Source: Bdellovibrio sp. (lineage in GTDB: Bacteria; Bdellovibrionota; Bdellovibrionia; Bdellovibrionales; Bdellovibrionaceae). From it: DNA of 5,825 bases. Below the pieces are notes generated by a model, which saw nothing but the letters and a program-made list of their open reading frames with translations, was not told the DNA's origin and searched no databases. This document shows, piece after piece, positions 1 to 4,560 of this stretch. How positions within the stretch are numbered: position 1 is the stretch's first letter; every line of letters starts with the position of its first letter. Location of the stretch: the NCBI GenBank assembly GCA_003176075.1, contig PSRN01000196.1:1-5825 (forward strand), given 5' to 3'. Position numbers and translations under genes: made by a program.

Positions 1-705
1 GCCCGTGAAGATCTCAGAATTTTCGTCAACCTGGAAACTTCTGCAAAAACGAAATATGTGTATTGCAACTACACCTACATTAAGAGCCTAACTGGCAGAC
101 GCGATCCCGAGATCAGTTTCATTTCCTTTGAGGGCACCCAGCAATTTTACGCGAAGTGGGCGACCTCCTATCGAATTGCGAAAGACTTTGTGGCTTTTGA
201 ATATGAACGCCGACGCCCGGGAGGAAAAATCAAGACAACTCCCGACGAACTCAGGCTGGCCCTTTTGTCTTCGATGAATGCCAATATCTTCGCCTATGCC
301 GATGATCCAAGTCTAGGGCTGAAATTTCCAATGATCGGGCCGGAGGATGAAAAGGCCGGCGAGGTTCACGCTAAGTCCGACGTGACCAAAAGAATGAAAG
401 AGGAAATGGAAAAAGAAGAACAGTTCGACCGGCAAATTCCCAGCGAAAAATTCGAAGCGTTCAAGAAATCTAAGTATGCGAAGCTATTTGGATTTTCCAT
501 GGCCCGCCTTTACACTGCGGTCTTGAGAATGGACATCAATGATTTCCATGTTCTCGAACGTGAGATTTCACGCTTAAGCAGCATTCCTCACCCAGGGGAA
601 TTGGATCCTTGGCTTGCGAAACTGTATCGACTTTTTCGGGAGCGGGTCAAACTCAAGGTCGACCGGCAAATCAAGGGAAAAGTGGTCTTCATTTTGTTGG
701 ACTGA
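1..705 (+). CDS. Hypothetical protein, 5'-truncated by window edge
   Basis: I do not recognise the family. The frame is open from base 1 to a TGA at 703-705, giving 234 residues. A GTG at 58 could start it, but the 19 codons before it are also open and protein-like (they begin AREDLRIFVNLE), so I read this as the 3' part of a longer gene. The protein is soluble-looking and strongly charged. A Lys/Glu-rich stretch (KRMKEEMEKEEQ, about 350-420) suggests a solvent-exposed helix or coiled coil. No signal peptide, membrane segment or catalytic motif is visible. It converges on the methyltransferase at 856-1602. After the TGA a different frame stays open to 844 with coding-like codons, so the C-terminus may be cut short by a frameshift. 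Coding status is fairly sure; function is unknown. Confidence 0.75.
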   Translation, partial: AREDLRIFVNLETSAKTKYVYCNYTYIKSLTGRRDPEISFISFEGTQQFYAKWATSYRIAKDFVAFEYERRRPGGKIKTTPDELRLALLSSMNANIFAYADDPSLGLKFPMIGPEDEKAGEVHAKSDVTKRMKEEMEKEEQFDRQIPSEKFEAFKKSKYAKLFGFSMARLYTAVLRMDINDFHVLEREISRLSSIPHPGELDPWLAKLYRLFRERVKLKVDRQIKGKVVFILLD

Positions 706-844
706 ATCACTACAAAGACATCTTAAGATTCTTGAGAAACTCTGTGCTGTGGAGACCAATTCAGGGACCGCACCCCTGGATTCTCGGAATACTCAGGCGG
801 AACTCATTCCCGCCGCGGTTTCCAATGCAGCTAGTGCCAGATAG
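704..844 (+). other. Possible out-of-frame C-terminal continuation of the first gene
   Basis: In the frame one base ahead of the first gene, codons from GAA at 704 run without a stop to TAG at 842-844. They encode about 46 residues of ordinary composition (ESLQRHLKILEKLCAVETNS, then an Ala/Ser-rich end). Roughly a third of these codons begin with G, as in real coding sequence. Without this reading, 706-855 would be an empty gap between two convergent genes. I infer that it may be the original C-terminus, separated by a one-base insertion somewhere before 705. A competing open frame (609-872) has less natural composition. This is unproven. Confidence 0.35.
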
Positions 845-855
845 AAATAAGGGGA

Positions 856-1602
856 TTAAGCCTGAACCCTAAACGCGCGGACCGCGAGGTCCCAAGTTAC
901 TGGGAGCGTCGCGGCACCACCCCATGCTTTGTAAAGATCCGAAGCGAGAGGTTCGAGCGGGTTGCTCCCATTCTTCTTGACGAAAGTCTGAAGCGCCGAC
1001 CAGGTTCCCAAGTATCCAATCGTGTGTTCGAAATTCCATTCCGCACGCATCTCGAACAGGGGAGGCGAAATTGGTTTGAAGGGAAATTGAACATTCCGGT
1101 AGCCTTCTTCGACCAGCTTTCGTTCCGGTTCCCAGTACCCGTCAAGGATGTCATTATACAAATAACCAACCACCGCATCCACCTGTGGCGTAATTCGACA
1201 GAGTCCATAGCACCAAACCGCCAGGACCCCGCTCGGCTTCGCGACCCGGCGAACTTCGTCAAAGAATCGATCTTGTTTGAACCAATGAAAGGCCTGCGCG
1301 GTCGTAATGAGATCAACGGTTCGGTCCGCGAGCGATGATTCTTCGGCGGTGCCGGTTTCGTACTTTACCTTCTCGCGGGCGACCGCGCCCGCTAGTTGCT
1401 TCTCGCTTGGATCGGTCGCCACGACCTGATCGAAGTGTCCTGCCAGTTGTACCGATGCCTGCCCGTTCCCGCACCCGCAGTCCCAGGCGAGGCGGTGTTC
1501 CGCCGACAAGCTTGCCAGGAATCCAAATAGTGCCTCTGGATAGGTCGGCCGGAATTTCGCGTAATCAGTTGATTGAGTTGAAAACAGGTCCTTGAAATTC
1601 AT
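856..1602 (-). CDS. Class I SAM-dependent methyltransferase (Methyltransf_11 type)
   Basis: This 248-residue soluble Rossmann-fold methyltransferase transfers a methyl group from S-adenosylmethionine to an unknown small molecule. It starts MNFKDLFSTQSTDYAKFRPT; the F-x-RP-x-YP signature is typical of a broad family that also includes the yeast Tmt1/Crg1 type. Motif I (AWDCGCGNGQAS) is at about residues 39-50. The acidic end of strand 2 (VVATDPS, D64) should bind the ribose hydroxyls. The GTAEESSLADRTVDLITTAQ segment and HWF follow, as expected, and then a PSGVLAVW motif. Length is normal and the gene looks intact. I chose ATG 1602 because GGAG lies 6 bases upstream (1609-1612) and the family starts there. 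An upstream ATG at 1698 would add 32 Gly/Pro-rich residues with no ribosome-binding site. It is divergent from the ferredoxin gene. The substrate cannot be deduced. Confidence 0.94.
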   Translation of the reverse strand: MNFKDLFSTQSTDYAKFRPTYPEALFGFLASLSAEHRLAWDCGCGNGQASVQLAGHFDQVVATDPSEKQLAGAVAREKVKYETGTAEESSLADRTVDLITTAQAFHWFKQDRFFDEVRRVAKPSGVLAVWCYGLCRITPQVDAVVGYLYNDILDGYWEPERKLVEEGYRNVQFPFKPISPPLFEMRAEWNFEHTIGYLGTWSALQTFVKKNGSNPLEPLASDLYKAWGGAATLPVTWDLAVRAFRVQA

Positions 1603-1608
1603 TGTTGG

Positions 1609-1612
1609 CTCC
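1609..1612 (-). promoter_or_regulatory. Shine-Dalgarno site deciding the methyltransferase start
   Basis: On the minus strand this reads GGAG, followed by 6 bases and ATG at 1602. No comparable site precedes the upstream in-frame ATG at 1698, which is why the shorter protein is annotated. Confidence 0.7.
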
Positions 1613-1749
1613 GCGCGTTTGATCGAGGGCGGTGCCTGTGAGGTGCCTCCGCCGCCCGAGTCTTCAAGGTTATCGCGTTCCGGCTTTTTGTTCACCATTA
1701 AGCGCGGCGTTTAAGACCTTTCCCATGCTTCAAAATTAAGGGAGGGGGT

Positions 1750-1776
1750 TTGCGAACATCACCGCGCCAATATAAA
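1750..1776 (+). promoter_or_regulatory. Candidate promoter for the ferredoxin gene
   Basis: TTGCGA (1750-1755, 4 of 6 matches to the sigma-70 -35 consensus) is followed after 15 bases by TATAAA (1771-1776, 5 of 6 to the -10 consensus). The spacer is 2 bases shorter than ideal, so this is a weak call. Transcription from about 1783 would give a leader of about 90 bases containing the inverted repeats at 1787-1847. Confidence 0.3.
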
Positions 1777-1786
1777 CTGGGTTTCT

Positions 1787-1847
1787 CAACTGATGAATTG
1801 CAAAGCCGAATTTTTAAACTCAGTTGCCAAAGCGATTCAGGCAACTG
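1787..1847 (+). repeat. Three-part inverted repeat in the ferredoxin leader (alternative hairpins)
   Basis: CAGTTGCC (1821-1828) and GGCAACTG (1840-1847) form a perfect 8-bp stem with an 11-base loop. CAACTGA (1787-1793) is perfectly complementary to TCAGTTG (1820-1826), so the middle element can pair either with the upstream or with the downstream copy but not both. The structure ends 26 bases before the ferredoxin ATG. No U-run follows the downstream hairpin, so it is not a classical terminator. It may be a protein operator or a leader switch, or it may be chance. Confidence 0.45.
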
Positions 1848-1873
1848 CACCTGCGAAAGAGAAAAGAATAATC

Positions 1874-2179
1874 ATGAAAGCCCATCTTTTCATTTGCACG
1901 AATTCACCTCACAAGGAAGGAAAATGCGGCCACCGCGGATCGGAGCGACTTCGGCAGTCCCTGAAGCAACGCTGTCGTCAAGAATTCGGTGACAGCGGCG
2001 AATATCGGGTCAACTCCTCAGGTTGCCTTGGACCCTGTGAAAATGGAATCAATGCTGTCCTCTATCCCGAGGGGCGCTGGTTTCACCACTTGACTCCCGA
2101 TGATGTGGATTCCCTGTTCGAGGCTATGAAAGTGGCTATGAGTCCTAATGCGGGTAGTGAATCCGGAAACGTTAAATAG
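1874..2179 (+). CDS. Thioredoxin-like [2Fe-2S] ferredoxin
   Basis: This 101-residue soluble electron carrier is of the thioredoxin-fold [2Fe-2S] ferredoxin type. The protein begins MKAHLFICTN. The four expected cluster ligands are C8 and C18 (CX9C) and C51 and C55 in SGCLGPCE (CX3C); C34 is an extra cysteine outside the pattern. The conserved tail YPEGRWFHHLTPDDVDSLFE closes the fold. In known members these ligands hold one [2Fe-2S] cluster, and the redox partner is not visible here. I start at ATG 1874, where the family starts. An in-frame ATG at 1793 would add 27 residues that read through the leader hairpins and look non-conserved. The ribosome-binding site is only a purine-rich run (GAAAGAGAAAAG, about 1855-1866). 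No redox partner gene is adjacent, so it is probably a single-gene unit. Confidence 0.93.
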   Translation: MKAHLFICTNSPHKEGKCGHRGSERLRQSLKQRCRQEFGDSGEYRVNSSGCLGPCENGINAVLYPEGRWFHHLTPDDVDSLFEAMKVAMSPNAGSESGNVK

Positions 2180-2189
2180 TTGTATCATC

Positions 2190-2209
2190 GTAGAGCTGGG
2201 TAGAGCTGG
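2190..2209 (+). repeat. Two-copy 10-bp tandem direct repeat
   Basis: GTAGAGCTGG occurs twice back to back (2190-2199 and 2200-2209) in the 32-base gap between the ferredoxin stop and the stop of the minus-strand fragment. It may be a replication-slippage duplication. No function is evident. Confidence 0.6.
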
Positions 2210-2211
2210 CC

Positions 2212-2388
2212 TCATAAATTCTCGAGCAAGTAATCACCGAGATCGCGGATTGAGATACGCACGGTCTCACGATCGAGACGCATTTTTTCGCCACCCACCG
2301 TGACCACTATCCTTTGTTGACGGCTGTATGGCCAAAGACCCGGGTTGGCTCTACGAGAAAAGATGAGAAAAGATATGGAATGTTTCAT
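2212..2388 (-). pseudogene. Minus-strand gene remnant or small hypothetical ORF
   Basis: I do not recognise it. Read from ATG 2388 to TGA at 2212-2214 it gives 58 residues. The last part (about 2212-2320; it includes MRLDRETVRISIRDLGDYLL) has the codon choice and residue balance of genuine coding sequence, and the opposite strand there is interrupted by stops (for example TGA at 2251 in the frame of the downstream methyltransferase). The minus frame stays open beyond 2388, but there it is only the antisense of the N2227-like gene. No convincing ribosome-binding site precedes ATG 2388. I infer the 3' end of a gene whose 5' part was lost at a junction near 2330-2420, or else a small real gene ending 32 bases past the ferredoxin stop. 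Confidence 0.35.
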
Positions 2389-2400
2389 TTCAAGATCGTC

Positions 2401-3277
2401 TCTGGCCGGGAAGAAAACACCGGTGGCTCCCGTCTCGCTTACGATTTTCATCGGGAGTTTCTGCCAGGCATGACCGTTGCGAGTGACTTCAATCCTCTGC
2501 TTATGCTCGTTGCAAGTAAAGTGATTCGCGGGAAAGCCGGCGAACTGATCGAATTCCCGATAATGCCGGACCGAACGGAGTCTTTTGCCATCAAGCAAAA
2601 GCTGTCGGCACCGGCGCCGATCAGCGAGGTCGAAAATTTTGACTTTGTCTTGACCGACGCAACCAAGCCCGCATTTCAAAGCTTGTGAATTCGACGCCGT
2701 GGTTACGCCGTGGCTGATCGACGTTGTCGCCATGGAGTTCGACCGATTTCTTCATGTCCTCAATCGTTTATTGCAATTGGGAGGAGCGTGGATCAATCAT
2801 GGACCGCTCGGGTTTAACGGACCCGTGCTCGCCGGTCACTATCCGCGTGACGAAGTCGTGAATCTCGTCGAGAAATCGGGTTTTGACGTTAAGGCGCAAA
2901 GTTATGAGTCGATCCCTTACATGCAAAATCCCGCCAGCAATAGCCATCGTCAGGAACGAACTTTCACTTTCTCGGCGACCAAGACCAAAGACATTCCTCA
3001 TAGCGAAAGCAATCAAACAGGCGCCGAAATGAGTTTTGATTGGGAAGCGGATCATGACATTCCTGTCAAGCTCGCCGTTCAGGAAATGCGCTTAGTGGGC
3101 GGGCATCTCTTCAACGCCGAAGTGCTCACCATGGTCGATGGGCAAGCGAGTTTTCGTGACATTCAGGCAAAAATCGTGGCGAAGCGTGGTTTACCAGAGG
3201 AACACGCGGGTTACTTACTGACGCAAATTCTTCGCAACGCTGAAGTTCTTTTGCGGCGCAACCCGCATCGGGGTTAA
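2401..3277 (+). pseudogene. N2227/carnosine N-methyltransferase-like protein, N-terminally truncated and frameshifted
   Basis: Two consecutive reading frames together give one N2227-like SAM methyltransferase (the family of eukaryotic carnosine N-methyltransferase). The first frame (to TGA 2686-2688) has RLAYDFH, then SDFNPLLMLVASKVI and EFPIMPDR, then FDFVLTDATKPAF. The second frame resumes with CEFDAVVTPWLIDVV, LLQLGGAWINHGPLGFNG, YPRDEVVNLVEKSGFDV and SIPYMQNPASN, the usual order of family landmarks. The second frame is blocked by TGA at 2651 and the first by TGA at 2686, so a one-base excess lies between them. The CAAAG at 2677-2681 is the likely spot; removing one base gives KPAFQACEFDAVV. 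The N-terminal helical part and a clean SAM glycine motif are missing; only GREENTGGSRLAYD remains. Residues after about 3000 form an extra C-terminal domain. The GTG at 2699 could start a fragment, but that would lack the SAM site. Family assignment is fairly sure, and activity is unlikely if the sequence is correct. Confidence 0.85.
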
Positions 3278-3478
3278 CAAAATAGATAGATCCCAGTCAC
3301 CGCCGGTTCCGTGAACAGCTGCTTTTTCAACCCGGCGACACCGAGATGGAAGTCGGTGCCTTCGGCGCCTCCCCAGCGGGATATATTGCTTTGGAGCCAC
3401 GGGGATCTAAGAATTTTTTCAATTGAGTTTTTTCGTTTAGTAATTTTTCACGCCTTGCGTTACATTAGCGGGAGCCTT

Positions 3479-3510
3479 AGCCTTTTTTGAGCTGAGAGCC
3501 TTTTCTGAAC
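3479..3510 (+). repeat. Imperfect direct repeat, 18-base period
   Basis: AGCCTTTTTTGAGC (3479-3492) and AGCCTTTTCTGAAC (3497-3510) match at 12 of 14 positions and start 18 bases apart. A shorter AGCCTTAGCC precedes them at 3473. They lie about 50-80 bases before the start codon of the envelope protein, so they could be a binding site for a regulator or leftover slippage. No function is shown. Confidence 0.4.
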
Positions 3511-3531
3511 GGAGAGACCTAAATCTATAGA
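3503..3531 (+). promoter_or_regulatory. Weak promoter candidate for the envelope protein
   Basis: TTCTGA (3503-3508, 3 of 6 to the -35 consensus) and TATAGA (3526-3531, 4 of 6 to the -10 consensus) are 17 bases apart. A start near 3538 would leave a 20-base leader carrying the AGGAGG site. The match is poor and the -35 overlaps the direct repeat. Confidence 0.22.
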
Positions 3532-3547
3532 TCGACTAGTGATCCAC

Positions 3548-3553
3548 AGGAGG
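3548..3553 (+). promoter_or_regulatory. AGGAGG ribosome-binding site selecting a GTG start
   Basis: A full-consensus AGGAGG lies 4 bases before GTG 3558. The spacing is short, but no other start codon nearby suits it, and starting here yields a good signal peptide, so it decides the start. Confidence 0.75.
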
Positions 3554-3557
3554 ACTG

Positions 3558-4457
3558 GTGAAGAGATTCGCGTGTTCAGTTGTTTGTCTTTCCTTGCACA
3601 TCAATGGATGGGCCGAGACCGCCGGGAATGCTCAGTCGACTGAAAGGGTCGTGGCTTCGAAAAAAGAAATCGTTGAGGCGCTGAAAAGTGGCGAGGAAAA
3701 GCAACTCAAGAAAGTCTTAACCGGTCTTTCCACGGAACAGCTGTCCCAAACTTTGGCAGAGGCTAAAGATCTATTGCAGAAGGACCAAAGCCAGCTTGCT
3801 GCCTTGGAAGCTGAGGTCAACGCGGGAAATTATAATGACATGCAAGCCGCGAGACGGGTGAGAAGAATTGGCCTGGAAGTAGCCGGTGCCAGTGGCTTGC
3901 TGTTGTTAGGTGGTGGCGTTTTTTATCGTTTCAAAGTCATGACTGAACAGAATATGTTAAGAACTAGCTCTGACTCTGATTTGTCTGATTTACCTGCCAA
4001 ACAGAAAAGGATACTTCTTTGGGAATACCAGACCAAGACTAACAACTTGTTTAGGGAGTTTGCCCGGCAAACAACAAAAGCAAAATCAGAATGGTGGGGC
4101 GGAAAGCCTGCACCGGTTGAGGCGGATTTCCTACCAACTGCCGAGGAGTTCCAGACTTTATCTCCCGATAGCCTTGCCGATAAATACTATGAAAATCTTT
4201 TCCGCAGCTTTCGCTCACCGAAAATCGCGTTTAGACTTCGCCCAGTGGGCGCTACAGCAACCACCCTGACTGTCGCGGGAACCGCGGTCATGGTTCTCGG
4301 CGAGGTGGCGCTACAGTTCATTTCAGACGATGGTTCAGAATCTCTCGCGCAAAGCCGCGATGAACTTTTGGCGGAGATCAAGAGGCTTCGAATAACCGCC
4401 TCGCTGATGACGAACTGGATATCGTACTGGGGTTCGGACCTCAGCCCGACATCATAA
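3558..4457 (+). CDS. Exported/membrane hypothetical protein with coiled-coil region and two hydrophobic segments
   Basis: I do not recognise the family. The 299-residue protein starts at GTG behind a strong AGGAGG. Residues 1-19 look like a Sec signal peptide: KR, then a hydrophobic core (FACSVVCLSLHI), then NGWA followed by ET as a plausible signal peptidase I site after A19. Residues about 30-90 are charged and helix-prone (KKEIVEALKSGEEKQLKKVL, then LSQTLAEAKDLLQK) and likely form a coiled coil. A Gly/Leu-rich hydrophobic segment spans about 105-123 and a second (TATTLTVAGTAVMVLGEVAL) about 232-252. Between them is a polar region with WEYQTKTNNLFREF and SEWWGG. Another charged helix follows at about 260-278. 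The expected location is the cell envelope, with segments crossing or lying on the inner membrane. No catalytic motif is seen. The frame is intact and TAA ends it, 100 bases before the ATPase. It is probably a separate unit. Confidence 0.85.
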   Translation: MKRFACSVVCLSLHINGWAETAGNAQSTERVVASKKEIVEALKSGEEKQLKKVLTGLSTEQLSQTLAEAKDLLQKDQSQLAALEAEVNAGNYNDMQAARRVRRIGLEVAGASGLLLLGGGVFYRFKVMTEQNMLRTSSDSDLSDLPAKQKRILLWEYQTKTNNLFREFARQTTKAKSEWWGGKPAPVEADFLPTAEEFQTLSPDSLADKYYENLFRSFRSPKIAFRLRPVGATATTLTVAGTAVMVLGEVALQFISDDGSESLAQSRDELLAEIKRLRITASLMTNWISYWGSDLSPTS

Positions 4458-4461
4458 GGTC

Positions 4462-4502
4462 AGGACAAAATCACCGGATAGTTGCATCAAAAGAATTGTC
4501 CT
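4462..4502 (+). repeat. Spaced 7-bp inverted repeat before the ATPase
   Basis: AGGACAA (4462-4468) and TTGTCCT (4496-4502) are perfect complements separated by 27 bases, just after the envelope protein stop. There is no T-run, so it is not an intrinsic terminator. It could be chance, or part of the control region shared with the larger palindrome at 4522-4560. Confidence 0.3.
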
Positions 4503-4508
4503 CGAGAC

Positions 4509-4537
4509 TGATCACATATTGACATCATGTCTAAAAT
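4509..4537 (+). promoter_or_regulatory. Candidate promoter overlapping the palindrome
   Basis: TGATCA (4509-4514, 3 of 6) and TAAAAT (4532-4537, 5 of 6 to TATAAT) are 17 bases apart. The -10 falls inside the left arm of the 17-bp inverted repeat, so a protein bound there would block polymerase. A consensus TTGACA is also present at 4519-4524 but lacks a well-spaced -10. Confidence 0.3.
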
Positions 4538-4560
4538 ATGGAGTATTTTAGACATGATGT
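4522..4560 (+). promoter_or_regulatory. Perfect 17-bp inverted repeat with a Shine-Dalgarno core in the loop
   Basis: ACATCATGTCTAAAATA (4522-4538) is the exact reverse complement of TATTTTAGACATGATGT (4544-4560), leaving a 5-base loop TGGAG. GGAG (4540-4543) is the only good ribosome-binding site for the ATPase, and the candidate ATG codons at 4554 and 4557 are inside the right arm. In RNA the stem would hide the start codons while exposing the Shine-Dalgarno bases in a tight loop; in DNA it is a large symmetrical operator-like site. Autoregulation by either route is inference. A perfect 17-bp match this close to a gene start is very unlikely by chance. Confidence 0.85.

Larger units (their letters stand above)
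3278..3557. other. Intergenic stretch with no supported gene
   Basis: These 280 bases separate the N2227-like remnant from the envelope protein gene. I see an imperfect inverted repeat (CGCCGGTT at 3301-3308 against AACCCGGCG at 3329-3337, one bulged C, 20-base loop), several T-runs between 3414 and 3447, an imperfect 18-base-spaced direct repeat at 3479-3510, and the palindrome ATCTATAGAT at 3523-3532. One frame is open from 3286 to 3423 and looks mildly protein-like, but it has no start codon with a ribosome-binding site. No RNA gene is recognised. Confidence 0.6.

Noticed and set aside
880..893. GGACC-GCGA-GGTCC hairpin with GNRA-type loop
   Set aside because: Only 5 bp and inside the methyltransferase coding end; no T-run on either side, so it is not a supported terminator.
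1603..1698. 32-residue N-terminal extension of the methyltransferase (start at 1698)
   Set aside because: It is Gly/Pro-rich with no ribosome-binding site, whereas ATG 1602 has GGAG 6 bases upstream and matches the family start.
1793..1873. Longer ferredoxin starting at ATG 1793
   Set aside because: The extra 27 residues read through the inverted repeats, lack a ribosome-binding site and precede the family's normal start.
2389..2733. Upstream part of the long minus-strand frame ending at 2212
   Set aside because: Beyond about 2388 it is antisense to sequence with clear N2227 methyltransferase landmarks.
3301..3337. GC-rich inverted repeat as a terminator for the N2227-like gene
   Set aside because: The stem has a bulge and a 20-base loop, and no T-run follows the right arm directly.
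3286..3423. Mildly protein-like open stretch between genes
   Set aside because: It has no start codon with a ribosome-binding site and is only about 45 codons, so chance is likely.
4527..4553. ATPase start at ATG 4527
   Set aside because: It would translate the palindrome as MSKIWSILD, lies upstream of the GGAG site, and the family begins near MYKR.
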